64,000 nucleotides of DNA from NCBI RefSeq assembly GCF_016863335.1, contig NZ_BOOR01000025.1, forward strand, positions 62,001-126,000. The letters are read 5' to 3'. Under the pieces are notes generated by a model. It was not told where the DNA came from and did no database searches. It saw only the letters and a program-made list of their open reading frames with translations. This DNA comes from Planotetraspora thailandica (GTDB taxonomy: Bacteria; Actinomycetota; Actinomycetes; Streptosporangiales; Streptosporangiaceae). The position numbers and the translations under genes are program-made. This document shows, one piece after another, positions 10,526-22,689 of this stretch (within the stretch, counting starts at the first letter, position 1; the number at the start of each line of letters is the position of its first letter).

Positions 10526-11137
10526 GTGAAGATTGCCCATGAGTTCACCGTCGGCGTCCCGATCGAGCAGGCGTGGGCCGTGCTCACCGACCTGGAGGGC
10601 GTCGCGCCCTGCATGCCGGGCGCCCAGCTCACCGGGATGGACGGGGAGGTCTATTCCGGCAAGGTCAAGGTGAAGGTCGGTCCCGTCGTGTCCGAATACG
10701 CGGGGACCGTGCGCTTCGCCGAGAAGGACGACGCGAACCATCACGCTGTGATCGACGCCAGGGGCCGCGACTCGCGCGGGGCGGGTACGGCGTCCGCCAC
10801 CATCACCGCCCAGCTCGCGGCCGACGGCGGCAGGACCCGCGTCACCGTCGACACCGATCTGAAGATCTCCGGGCGGATCGCGCAGTTCGGCAGCGGAATG
10901 ATCACGGAGGTGTCCGGGAAGCTGCTGCGCCAGTTCGTGGACTGCCTGGAGGGCAAGCTGGCCGCCGACGCTCCTCCCGCCGTCGTCTCAGCCGCCCTCG
11001 CGGAACCCGTCTCGCCCGAGCCCGAGCCGCTGGACGTGATGAGCGTGGCGGGAGGCTCGCTCTACAAGCGCGCGATCCCCGTGCTGGTGGTGCTGGTCGT
11101 CGCGGCGGCGGTCGTCGTCTACCTCGTGGCCACGTGA
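10526..11137 (+). CDS. coxG: CoxG-like SRPBCC protein, membrane-anchored
   Basis: The 203-residue protein starts at GTG 10526, a few bases after GGAGAGAAG. Residues 1-150 form an SRPBCC/CoxG domain that starts KIAHEFTVGVPIEQAW and contains LEGVAPCMPGAQLTG. A proline/glutamate-rich linker and one C-terminal membrane helix (about 179-202, IPVLVVLVVAAAVVVYLV) follow. CoxG is reported to anchor the CO dehydrogenase to the cytoplasmic membrane in other bacteria. The C-terminal helix here fits that role. Its TGA overlaps the GTG of the VWA gene. Confidence 0.88.
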   Translation: MKIAHEFTVGVPIEQAWAVLTDLEGVAPCMPGAQLTGMDGEVYSGKVKVKVGPVVSEYAGTVRFAEKDDANHHAVIDARGRDSRGAGTASATITAQLAADGGRTRVTVDTDLKISGRIAQFGSGMITEVSGKLLRQFVDCLEGKLAADAPPAVVSAALAEPVSPEPEPLDVMSVAGGSLYKRAIPVLVVLVVAAAVVVYLVAT

Positions 11138-12360
11138 TCTCGGCGTCCCCTTCGCGGGAACCGGCCGCCTTCCTGCCCGGAGTCGACCGCGCGGCGCTCG
11201 CCGTGGCCTTCGCGGACCGGTTGCGGCGGCGCGGCATGCCTGTCGGCCTCACCGCCGTGCAGGATGTCGTGCGCGCGCTGGAGGCCGACCCGCCCACCTC
11301 CTTGTCGCGGCTCTACTGGGCGGCGCGCATCGGGTTCGTCCGCCGGCACGCGGAGATCGAGATCTTCGACGAGGTGTTCGCGGCCGTTTTCCGGGGTGTG
11401 GCCGTGGCGGCCGACCCGAACGCGCGCAGACGGCCGGGGGGCGGCGGCGGAGCCCCCTCCCCGACGGGCCCCCGCCTGCCCGCGCCGTCCCGGGAGGACA
11501 GGGGCGCGTTGCCATGGGCGACGCTGCCCCAGGTGGTCGCGGGCGCGGCCGACTCCGCCGCCTCGCCGGCCGTGCCCGAACGGCTGCCCGGCGACGTCTC
11601 CGGCCTCGCGGACGTGCCGTTCGAGCACCTCGACGGCCGGTCGATGGAGCTGCTCGGCGAATGGCTCCGGGCCGCCGTCGCCGCCTGGCCGGTCAGGCGT
11701 GGCCGCCGTTTCGCCGTGGGTCCCCGCGGACGCCGGCCGGCGTTGCGTGCGACGCTCGCGCGGTCCCGCCGTACGGGCTGGGAGCCGTTCCACCTGATGC
11801 GGGAACGGCCGCTGGACCGGCCGCGGCGCACGGTCATGCTCTGCGACGTCAGCCAGTCGATGCAGGCCGAGGCCACCGCCTATCTGCACATGATGCGCGC
11901 ACTGGCGCTGGTGGCGGGAGCGGAGGTGTTCGCCTTCGCCACGTCGCTCACGCGGCTCACCCCGGCGCTGACGCACCGGTCGGCGGCCGACGCCGTCGAC
12001 CATGCCACCGCGAAGGTCGCCGACCGGTTCGGCGGCACGCGGATCGCGGCGAACGTCCACACGCTGCTGGCGTCCCACCACGGAGGCACGCTGCGCGGCG
12101 CCATTGTGATCATCGGTTCGGACGGCTGGGACAGCGACCCGCCCGACGCTCTGGCCGCGGCCATGGCCCGCCTGCGCCGCCGCGCCAATCGCGTGATCTG
12201 GATGAACCCGCGGGCCTCCGCACCCGGGTTCGAGCCGTCCGCGGGCGGCATGGCGGCGGCCCTGCCGTACTGCGACGAACTGCTGCCCGCCGACACCTTC
12301 GCATCGTTGCGCCGGGTCATCGACGCGATCGCCCGCACACGCTCTAGCTCCACAGGGTGA
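11134..12360 (+). CDS. coxE: CoxE-like VWA-domain protein
   Basis: The 408-residue protein starts at GTG 11134, overlapping the coxG stop. The C-terminal half is a von Willebrand A domain: the MIDAS core DVSQS occurs in MLCDVSQSM, followed by a conserved GGTRI threonine segment and IIGSDGWDSDPP. The N-terminal half is helical with a glycine/proline-rich low-complexity linker (about residues 85-115). CoxE is the partner of the CoxD AAA+ ATPase in maturing the Mo-Cu site. The last 17 bp overlap the 3' end of the convergent LysR gene, leaving no room for an intergenic terminator. Confidence 0.88.
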   Translation: MISASPSREPAAFLPGVDRAALAVAFADRLRRRGMPVGLTAVQDVVRALEADPPTSLSRLYWAARIGFVRRHAEIEIFDEVFAAVFRGVAVAADPNARRRPGGGGGAPSPTGPRLPAPSREDRGALPWATLPQVVAGAADSAASPAVPERLPGDVSGLADVPFEHLDGRSMELLGEWLRAAVAAWPVRRGRRFAVGPRGRRPALRATLARSRRTGWEPFHLMRERPLDRPRRTVMLCDVSQSMQAEATAYLHMMRALALVAGAEVFAFATSLTRLTPALTHRSAADAVDHATAKVADRFGGTRIAANVHTLLASHHGGTLRGAIVIIGSDGWDSDPPDALAAAMARLRRRANRVIWMNPRASAPGFEPSAGGMAAALPYCDELLPADTFASLRRVIDAIARTRSSSTG

Positions 12361-13300
12361 CGTGGATGGACGGGCGGAAGCGCCCGATGCTGACGCCGGG
12401 GCCGCGCAACATGGCCTGCGTCGCGCGCGGGGTGGTGACGAACCGCACCAGCTCGTCGGTCGCGGGCGAGGCAGCGCGCTCGTCCAGCGTGAGCGTGGCC
12501 CAGGCGCCGTCGAAACGCAGCGAGTTCCCCGCGAGGCGGATCAGGCGGCCGTTGGCCAGGTCGCGGGCCACCGCGAACGACACGGTGGGAGCGATCCCGT
12601 GGCCGCGCATGGCCTCCTCCAGCGCCGCCGCGTGGCTCTGGAAGATCTGCTGGCGGGCTTCCGGGACGTTGACGCGGCGCAACACCGCGGGGATGACGCC
12701 GATGTCGGCGGCGGCGGATGGGCCGAGCAGCCACGTCTGGTCGCGGAGCTGGCCGGGGGTGACGTCGAGTCCGGCCAGGGGATGGTCGGGGCCCGCCACC
12801 ACGATCACCTGGTAGTTGAGGAACGGCCGCCTGACCAGCGACTCGTCGGCGCCTCCCGGATGCGGGCCGATGGCCACGTCCACGGCGCGGGAGCTCAGCA
12901 GTGTGCCGAACCGCCGCGGATCGTGCACGCTCAGCTCCACGTCGAGGTCGGCGGCCCTGCCGGCGAACAAGTCGATCAGCCCGGGGGCGGCGTGCTCGGC
13001 GAACAGGCTCGACGCCGCGATGCGCAGCAGCCTGCGCCCACGGGCGGCCTGGCTCACCTCGATGATCGTGCGCTCCTGGAGGCTGAGCATCTCGGCGGCC
13101 CGGCTCGCCAGCCGCAACCCGCCGGGGGTGAAGGCCAGCCCCGAGGCCGTACGGGTGAAAAGCTGGTCACCGAGCTCCTTGCGCAACTGGCTGACATGCA
13201 GGGAGACGGCGGCCTCCGACACCTCGAGCTCCGCGGCCGCCTGCTTGACCGATCCGAGCCTGACCACGGCGGCGAACGCGCGGAGTTGGGTTGGCGTCAT
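12344..13300 (-). CDS. LysR-family regulator, probable CO dehydrogenase regulator
   Basis: The 318-residue protein has an N-terminal winged helix (MTPTQLRAFAAVVRLGSVKQ, residues 1-20) and a periplasmic-binding-like effector domain. I chose ATG 13300 because LysR proteins start this way; an in-frame ATG at 13348 would add 16 atypical residues. It is convergent with, and overlaps by 17 bp, the last cox gene. A LysR-type protein (CutR) controls CO dehydrogenase in mycobacteria, so a similar role here is likely by analogy. The domain assignment is secure and the target inferred. Confidence 0.88.
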   Translation of the reverse strand: MTPTQLRAFAAVVRLGSVKQAAAELEVSEAAVSLHVSQLRKELGDQLFTRTASGLAFTPGGLRLASRAAEMLSLQERTIIEVSQAARGRRLLRIAASSLFAEHAAPGLIDLFAGRAADLDVELSVHDPRRFGTLLSSRAVDVAIGPHPGGADESLVRRPFLNYQVIVVAGPDHPLAGLDVTPGQLRDQTWLLGPSAAADIGVIPAVLRRVNVPEARQQIFQSHAAALEEAMRGHGIAPTVSFAVARDLANGRLIRLAGNSLRFDGAWATLTLDERAASPATDELVRFVTTPRATQAMLRGPGVSIGRFRPSIHVTLWS

Positions 13301-13560
13301 GGGTGAGACGCTACGCGCGCGCAGGCGCACACTCCACAGTTGATCCATTCCTCGCCCGGCTCCGGATCAGGCCGGCCCGTCAGGCCGGCTCGGCGCGGAC
13401 CGCGTCGAGGAAGGCTCCATGGCACGTGCGTATCAAAGATCGCGATGACGCGCCGCAGCGAGGTGCTGCGCCGTGCCAGGCAGGAGGGGAGGGGGCCGGT
13501 CGGCTGTTGTCGACCGGGCATTTCGGCGTTCCGGCTACCGCGGCGCGCGCCTGAAGGATC

Positions 13561-14430
13561 TCAGAGCGGGCATGCGGACGAGCCGTTCCGCGAAGGCCTT
13601 GCGGCCGTATCCGCGATCGACCGGGAGACGGCGCCCGACATGGCGTGGGCGGTCTTCTTGACCGTCCCGGCGACCTCGGGCAGGGCCAGAATCGGCGAGG
13701 GGCCCGCCACGCCCACCGCCATGCAGATCCTGCCGTCCGGGCCGAACACCGGGGCGGCCGCGCAGGCCACCCCCTCGGCGAACTCCTCGCGGGAGAAGGC
13801 GATTCCCGTGCGCCTGACCATGTGCAGCTCGCGGTCGAGCGCGGCCGGTCCCGGGATCGTCCTGCGGGTCATCCTCCGCATGGCGCCGGCTTCGCGGAAC
13901 GTCGCGTTCAGCTCGGCGTTGAACGCGAGGAGCACCTTTCCCGTCGCGGTGCAGTGCAGCGGCGCGCGGTCGAGGCCGTCGGACGGCGAGCTCACGCGGG
14001 CGTGGCCGTACACCCGCTCGACGTAGGCCACCTCGAGCCCGCGGGCGACGGCCAGGTTCACCGTCTGCCGGGTCAGCTCGTATAAGCGCACCATGTACGG
14101 CAGGACGATCCTCCGGCCGCCGGGAATCGTCCGCGGCCCCGGGCCTGCCAACGTGGCGAGCTGGTCGCCGACGGCGTAGTCGATGCCGATCCGCCGGGCG
14201 AAGCCCCTCCTGCACAACACGCCGAGAAGGCGGTGCGCGGTCGTCTTCGGCAGTCCCGTCCTGCGGGACAGCTCGGCGAGGCTCATCGGCTGGCGAGCCG
14301 CGCTCAGTGACGTGATGATCGTTATCGCCTTTTCCAGGCTGCTGGGCTGGTCGGGCGTCAGTTGTCGAGACAGTGGTGATTCCTCGGGTGCTCCGCGGCG
14401 TTTCTTTCGCCGCCCGCCATCGCGGGACAA
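13561..14430 (-). CDS. IclR-family transcriptional regulator
   Basis: The 289-residue protein has an Arg-rich N-terminal extension, then a winged helix (about 28-90, PMSLAELSRRTGLPKTTAHR) and an IclR effector domain with DRAPLHCTATGKVLLAF and SREEFAEGVACAAAPVFG. It lies between the cox cluster and the encapsulin module and is divergent from the latter. It could therefore regulate either the isoprenoid module to its right or genes elsewhere. 238 bp separate it from the polyprenyl synthase start. The target is not determinable. Confidence 0.9.
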   Translation of the reverse strand: MSRDGGRRKKRRGAPEESPLSRQLTPDQPSSLEKAITIITSLSAARQPMSLAELSRRTGLPKTTAHRLLGVLCRRGFARRIGIDYAVGDQLATLAGPGPRTIPGGRRIVLPYMVRLYELTRQTVNLAVARGLEVAYVERVYGHARVSSPSDGLDRAPLHCTATGKVLLAFNAELNATFREAGAMRRMTRRTIPGPAALDRELHMVRRTGIAFSREEFAEGVACAAAPVFGPDGRICMAVGVAGPSPILALPEVAGTVKKTAHAMSGAVSRSIADTAARPSRNGSSACPL

Positions 14431-14577
14431 GGCGCGCCGCGTCCATGGATCAGGTCATGGGCCAGCAAAGCAAAGCATGACTACCCAAGGCAATGCGACA
14501 CCACTCTCGGTAGCCGCGAAGGGCCGCCTTTGGCCGCGGATCTCAGGGCGGGGGGGCCTGGGGCGCCCCATGTCATG

Positions 14578-14592
14578 TTCCGTTCTCCGGAA
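14578..14592. promoter_or_regulatory. Small dyad upstream of the encapsulin/geosmin module
   Basis: TTCCG-TTCTC-CGGAA forms a 5-bp-arm inverted repeat in the 238-bp gap between the IclR gene and the polyprenyl synthase. It could be an operator for the divergent IclR protein. The evidence is position and symmetry only. Confidence 0.3.
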
Positions 14593-14668
14593 TGGAATCT
14601 TCAACTTTCCGTATCCGGTACATAGCTTTCTGTGTGCAGCGGATCTTCTTCGACGAGGGGGACGGGCC

Positions 14669-15739
14669 ATGACCGTGGAGACCGAGGAGGCGTCGCTCGC
14701 TCAGACCACCGAGCGGGTCAAGGTGCTGGTCGACGGCCGTCTGGCCGGCTTCCTCGACGAGCACGCCGCCCCCGTCGCCGACCCGGAGGTGGCCGCGGCC
14801 TACCGGCTGTTGCGTCGTTTCATCCTCGGCGGCGGCAAGCGCATCCGGCCCCTCCTCTGCTACTGGGGATGGCGGGGGGCGGGCGGGGAGGAGAGCGACC
14901 AGATCATCTCGGCGGGTTCCGCGCTGGAGCTGTGCCACGCCGGCCTGCTCATCCACGACGACATCATGGACGGCAGCGAGCTGCGCCGCGGAGCTCCCAC
15001 GATGCACCGGAGCCTGGCGGGCATGCACGAGGGGCCTGGGGCCCCCTCGTTCGGCCACGCCGCCGCGATCCTGATGGGCGTGCTCACGCTGGCCTGGTCC
15101 GACGAGCTGCTGTCGGCGAGCGACGTCGAGCCGGGGCGCCTGCGCGCCGCGCGTGCGCTGTTCGACCGGCTGCGCGCCGAGGTGATCACGGGGCAGTACC
15201 TCGACATCCTCGCGCAGGTCCGCGACCTTTCCACGGTCGAGCAGGCACTGATGGTGGTGCGGTACAAGACCGCCAAATACACCGTCGAGCGGCCGCTGCA
15301 GATCGGCGGGGCGCTGGCGGGCGCCGACCCGGTCCTGCTGGAGGCCTACTCCGAGATCGGCCTGCCGCTGGGGGAGGCCTTCCAGCTCCGCGACGACATC
15401 CTGGGCATGTTCGGCGACCCTGCCCAGACGGGCAAGTCGGTGCTCGACGACCTGCGCGAGGGCAAACACACCATTCTCATCGCGCACGCCTTCCAGCACG
15501 CCTCCGGCGCCGAGGCCCGCCACCTCGGCGCGTGGCACGGCAACCCCTCCCTCACCGAGGAGCGCGCGGCGGAGTTGCGGGACATCGTGGTCTCCACCGG
15601 GGCACTGGCCCGGGTGGAGGCGATGATCGCCGATCGTTCCCGCGACGCCCTGCACGCGCTCCATGCCGCGCCGGTCGATCCCCTTGCGCGAAGCGGCCTG
15701 GCCGTACTGGCGGGTGGTCTGATCGACCGCACCCGCTGA
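14669..15739 (+). CDS. Polyprenyl diphosphate synthase
   Basis: The 356-residue all-helical trans-prenyltransferase condenses IPP with allylic diphosphates. ATG 14669 follows a GAGGGGGAC site. The first aspartate-rich motif is DDIMD at residues 97-101 (HDDIMDGSELRRG) and the second is RDDILG near residue 233; GGGKRIRPLL (54-63) binds IPP. It opens a co-directional run with IspH, two encapsulin shells and geosmin synthase. That suggests it supplies FPP, or another prenyl diphosphate, for terpene synthesis. Product chain length cannot be read confidently. IspH follows after 50 bp. Confidence 0.93.
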   Translation: MTVETEEASLAQTTERVKVLVDGRLAGFLDEHAAPVADPEVAAAYRLLRRFILGGGKRIRPLLCYWGWRGAGGEESDQIISAGSALELCHAGLLIHDDIMDGSELRRGAPTMHRSLAGMHEGPGAPSFGHAAAILMGVLTLAWSDELLSASDVEPGRLRAARALFDRLRAEVITGQYLDILAQVRDLSTVEQALMVVRYKTAKYTVERPLQIGGALAGADPVLLEAYSEIGLPLGEAFQLRDDILGMFGDPAQTGKSVLDDLREGKHTILIAHAFQHASGAEARHLGAWHGNPSLTEERAAELRDIVVSTGALARVEAMIADRSRDALHALHAAPVDPLARSGLAVLAGGLIDRTR

Positions 15740-15789
15740 GCCTTCGACCGACCAGGTAGGCCCGATCAACCGGATGGGGGAACCAGTTC

Positions 15790-16725
15790 ATGGGGCGTGT
15801 ACTGCTGGCCGCCCCGCGCGGCTACTGCGCGGGAGTCGAACGGGCCGTCGCCACCGTGGAGGAGGCGTTGCGGCGGCACGGCCCGCCCGTCTACGTCCGC
15901 AAACAGATCGTGCACAACACCTTCGTGGTGGGCGACCTCACCCGGCGGGGAGCGGTGTTCGTCGACGAACTCGACGAGGTGCCCGACGGAGCCCTGGTCG
16001 TCTTCTCCGCCCACGGGATCTCGCCGGCCGTCCGGGACCACGCCGCCGAGCGAGGTCTGCGCACCGTCGACGCGACCTGCCCGCTCGTCACCAAGGTGCA
16101 CAAGGAGGCGGTGCGGTTCGCCGGCGCGGGCCACCACATCCTGCTGATCGGCCATGCCGAGCACGAGGAGGTGGAGGGCACGGCCGGAGAGGCGCCCGGG
16201 CGCGTGCACGTGGTCGACCCGGCGCGGCCCGACGACGTCGAGTTGCCGGAGGGCGCCGAGGTCGGCTGGCTGTCCCAGACCACCCTGTCGGTCGACGAGA
16301 CGATGGCCGCCGTCGCCCGGCTGCGCGAACGGTTTCCCGGCCTCGTCGATCCGCCCAGCGACGACATCTGTTACGCGAGCCAGAACCGGCAGGAGGCCGT
16401 CGCCGCCGTCGCCCCCCGATGCGAGCTCGTCATCGTGGTCGGCTCCGCCAACTCCTCCAACTCCCGGCGCCTGGTCGAGGTCGCGCTCGCCGCGGGCGCC
16501 CGGGCCGCCCACCTCGTCGACCGGGCGGGCGACGCCGACGAGCGCTGGCTCGACGGCGTGGAGACCGTCGGGGTCAGCTCCGGCGCGTCCGTGCCCGAGA
16601 TCCTCGTGGGTGAGCTGCTCGCCTGGCTCGCCGGGCACGGCTACGCCGAGACCGCCACGGTCACCCTGGCCGAGGAGACGCTGACCTTCTCCCTTCCCCC
16701 CGAGCTCCGCGACCGGAGCGGGTGA
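15790..16725 (+). CDS. ispH: 4-hydroxy-3-methylbut-2-enyl diphosphate reductase
   Basis: The 311-residue last enzyme of the MEP pathway converts HMBPP to IPP and DMAPP with a 4Fe-4S cluster. The three cluster cysteines are Cys13 ([10 protein letters not shown]), Cys97 ([11 protein letters not shown]) and Cys194 ([13 protein letters not shown]). The catalytic His/Glu region [13 protein letters not shown] (122-134), SQTTLS and [10 protein letters not shown] are all present. Because it sits between a prenyl synthase and a terpene-cyclase nanocompartment, it may be a second, dedicated ispH that raises C5 supply. Whether a housekeeping copy exists elsewhere cannot be seen here. Confidence 0.95.
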   Translation: MGRVLLAAPRGYCAGVERAVATVEEALRRHGPPVYVRKQIVHNTFVVGDLTRRGAVFVDELDEVPDGALVVFSAHGISPAVRDHAAERGLRTVDATCPLVTKVHKEAVRFAGAGHHILLIGHAEHEEVEGTAGEAPGRVHVVDPARPDDVELPEGAEVGWLSQTTLSVDETMAAVARLRERFPGLVDPPSDDICYASQNRQEAVAAVAPRCELVIVVGSANSSNSRRLVEVALAAGARAAHLVDRAGDADERWLDGVETVGVSSGASVPEILVGELLAWLAGHGYAETATVTLAEETLTFSLPPELRDRSG

Positions 16726-16778
16726 CCCCCGCCCGCACGGGACCGGCCACTCCGCCGCCCCGTACGGCACGCACGCCT

Positions 16779-16805
16779 CTGCCGGTCACCGACCGGGACC
16801 GGCAG
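16779..16805. other. Hairpin between ispH and encapsulin shell gene 1
   Basis: CTGCCGGT (16779-16786) pairs with ACCGGCAG (16798-16805) in the 108-bp gap before shell gene 1. It has no U-run, so it may be an attenuator or processing site that sets shell levels apart from enzyme levels, or have no function. Confidence 0.35.
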
Positions 16806-16833
16806 CCCACCCTGACAGAAAGGTGATCTCGTC

Positions 16834-18225
16834 ATGACCGAACCGCTCACCTCGGACGAGCAGCCGCAGCTCAGCCTGGGCACCGCCGCTGCGCGGAACC
16901 TGGCGACGACCACCAAGTCGGCGCCGCAGATGCAGGAGATCACCTCGCGGCACCTGCTGCGGATCCTCCCGTGGGTGCAGGTGATCGGCGGCGCCTACCG
17001 GGTCAACCGCCGGCTCAGCTACGGCGTGGGCGACGGGCGCATCACGTTCGTCTCCACCGGAGCAGAGGTCAGGGTCATCCCCGCCGAGCTGTGCGAGATC
17101 GCGGCGCTGCGGCGCTTCGACGACACCGACGTGCTGTCGGCCCTGGCCCGCCGGTTCACGCAGCGGGAGTACGCGCCGGACGAGGTCATCGTCTCCGCCG
17201 GCGCCCCGCTCGACCAGGTCGTCCTGATCGCGCACGGCAAGGTCGACAAGCTCGGCGCGGGCGCGTACGGGCACGAGACGACGCTGGAGGTCCTCGCCGA
17301 CGGCGACCACTTCGGCGACCAGCTCCTCACCGATGAGTCGCAGGCGTGGGACTTCACCGTGAAGGCCATCACCCCCTGCACCGTGCTGACCCTCTCGCGC
17401 GAGGCGTTCCAGGACGTCGCCGCCCAGTCGCCCGAGCTGCGCGCGCACCTGGCGGACCACCGCTCCGGCGCGGGCCGGGCCGCCAACGCCCACGGCGAGG
17501 CCGAGATCGAGTTGGCTGCGGGTCATGTGGGGGAGGTGACGTTGCCGGGGACGTTCGTGGATTACGAGTTGTCGCCTCGTGAGTATGAGTTGAGTGTGGC
17601 GCAGACGGTTTTGCGGGTGCATTCGCGGGTGGCGGATTTGTACAACGAGCCGATGAATCAGACCGAGCAGCAGTTGCGGTTGACGATCGAGGCGTTGCGG
17701 GAGCGTCAGGAGCACGAGCTGGTCAACAACCGGGAGTTCGGTCTGTTGCACAACGCGGATCTGGGTCAGCGGATCCATACGCGGACCGGCCCGCCCACCC
17801 CCGACGACATGGATGCCCTGCTCGCCAAGGTGTGGAAGGAGCCCGGCTACATCCTCGCCCACCCCAAGGCGATCGCCGCCTTCGCCCGCGAGTGCAACAG
17901 CAGGGGCCTGTACCCGCAGAGCGCGGAGCTGCACGGCAACAGGGTGCCGGCCTGGCGCGGCGTGCCGATCCTGCCGTGCAACAAGATCCCGGTCAGCGAG
18001 CACGGGCTGAGCTCGATCATGGCGATGCGCGTCGGGGAGTCCGAGCAGGGCGTCATCGGCCTGCACAGGACCGGCCTGCCCGACGAGTACCAGCCGGGCC
18101 TGTCGGTCCGTTTCATGGGCATCAACGACAAGGCGATCATCTCCTACCTCGTCACCACCTACTACTCCGCGGCGGTCCTGGTGCCGGACGCCCTCGGCAT
18201 CCTCGAGAGCGTCGAGATCGGCTAA
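16834..18225 (+). CDS. Family 2B encapsulin shell protein 1 (with cNMP-binding-like insertion)
   Basis: The 463-residue HK97-fold shell protein starts at ATG 16834 after GAAAGGTGAT. The N-terminal arm contains [17 protein letters not shown] and [12 protein letters not shown], the family 2 signature. A cyclic-nucleotide-binding-like domain is inserted at about residues 95-215, marking family 2B. The rest is the P/A-domain core ([64 protein letters not shown]). Family 2B shells are known to enclose terpene cyclases. The cNMP domain lacks the Glu and Arg expected in the phosphate-binding cassette. Residues 225-327 are encoded by DNA almost identical to shell gene 2. The cyclase gene starts 6 bp downstream. 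Confidence 0.93.
   Translation: MTEPLTSDEQPQLSLGTAAARNLATTTKSAPQMQEITSRHLLRILPWVQVIGGAYRVNRRLSYGVGDGRITFVSTGAEVRVIPAELCEIAALRRFDDTDVLSALARRFTQREYAPDEVIVSAGAPLDQVVLIAHGKVDKLGAGAYGHETTLEVLADGDHFGDQLLTDESQAWDFTVKAITPCTVLTLSREAFQDVAAQSPELRAHLADHRSGAGRAANAHGEAEIELAAGHVGEVTLPGTFVDYELSPREYELSVAQTVLRVHSRVADLYNEPMNQTEQQLRLTIEALRERQEHELVNNREFGLLHNADLGQRIHTRTGPPTPDDMDALLAKVWKEPGYILAHPKAIAAFARECNSRGLYPQSAELHGNRVPAWRGVPILPCNKIPVSEHGLSSIMAMRVGESEQGVIGLHRTGLPDEYQPGLSVRFMGINDKAIISYLVTTYYSAAVLVPDALGILESVEIG
17506..17813 (+). repeat. 308-bp near-identical block, copy 1 (shared with shell gene 2)
   Basis: The block matches 21180-21487 at every position except one (17778 T versus 21452 C). Inside it Leu is mostly TTG, and Gly, Arg, Asp and Val often end in T or G. 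The flanking parts of both genes use CTG/CTC, GGC, CGC and GAC. Outside the block the two shell genes are clearly diverged. Confidence 0.95.
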
Positions 18226-21896
<3,671 letters not shown>

Positions 21897-21900
21897 CCGG

Positions 21901-21958
21901 CGCCTGAGGGGAGGCGGGACCGGGCCGCCGGGTGCCTGGTCCCGCCTCCCCTCAGGCG
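21901..21958. terminator. Strong bidirectional terminator hairpin
   Basis: CGCCTGAGG...CCTCAGGCG closes a long perfect stem (about 21 bp, GAGGCGGGACC pairing with GGTCCCGCCTC inside). It lies between shell gene 2 and the convergent methyltransferase, whose stop codon lies inside the stem. Confidence 0.85.
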
Positions 21959-22482
21959 AAGCCGGCCAGCTTGTAGAGCACGAGGGAGCCGGCGACGGCG
22001 ACGTTGAGGCTCGCCCCCGTGCCGATCATCGGGATCTCCACGACCGTGTCGAGCAGGTCGAGCGCCTCAGGCGGGATGCCCTCGCGCTCGTGCCCGAGCA
22101 CCGCGATCGTCGGCATGCGGGCCATCGGCAGGTCGGCCAGCCGTACGGCCTCTTCCGCCAGCTCGACGCCCACCACGTGGAGACCCGCGGTCCGGCTGCG
22201 CTCCAGCCACCTCAGCGGGTCGCCCACCCAGTGCACGCAGGCGGGACGGCGCAGCGTGTTTCCGCGGTCGAGGGCTTCGGGCACCCAGGGAAAGCGGGGT
22301 ACGGCCAGGCACGCCCCGACGGCGTCGCAGGTGCGCAGCAGGGTGCCCAGGTTGGCTCCGTGCATCGGCCACAGGGGCGCGGCGATCAGATGGCCGAGGC
22401 AGCGGGGCGGGCGGCGCCGCCGTTCCCCTCGCAGGTCCTTGCGGGTGCGGACCCGTACGGCGGGCCTGCCGGCGGCGGTCAT
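21952..22482 (-). CDS. TrmH/SpoU-family RNA methyltransferase
   Basis: The 176-residue SPOUT methyltransferase probably 2'-O-methylates tRNA or rRNA. Motif 1 is PMHGANLGTLLRTCDAVG, motif 2 is IAVLGHEREGIPPEAL, and motif 3 is VEIPMIGTGASLNVAVAGSL, which together form the trefoil-knot SAM site. I chose ATG 22482; the frame stays open far upstream but only as antisense of the HSP90 gene. It is convergent with the encapsulin operon and shares its terminator. There is no sign of functional linkage to that module. Confidence 0.9.
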   Translation of the reverse strand: MTAAGRPAVRVRTRKDLRGERRRRPPRCLGHLIAAPLWPMHGANLGTLLRTCDAVGACLAVPRFPWVPEALDRGNTLRRPACVHWVGDPLRWLERSRTAGLHVVGVELAEEAVRLADLPMARMPTIAVLGHEREGIPPEALDLLDTVVEIPMIGTGASLNVAVAGSLVLYKLAGFA

Positions 22483-22676
22483 GACAACGCGCGGAAACCC
22501 TCCGCGACGAGGTGAGAGCACATCGGGATGGGCGCTTTCAGCGGCACGCCCGGGCCATCGGAGAATCCGGATTTCGCTCCAGCGTAGGGGAGTCCGGCCG
22601 GGAGGCGCACGTGAGGGCCTGTCACGGAGAGGTGAACGCTGCGGAAAACGCCCCGATCTTTGTCGTCCGCCGCCGC

Positions 22677-22682
22677 TACCAT
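22677..22682 (+). promoter_or_regulatory. Possible -10 for a leaderless HSP90 transcript
   Basis: TACCAT lies 7 bp before the A of ATG 22690, and no Shine-Dalgarno is present. This is the geometry of actinobacterial leaderless genes. No clear -35 hexamer is seen. Confidence 0.35.
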
Positions 22683-22689
22683 CATCGCC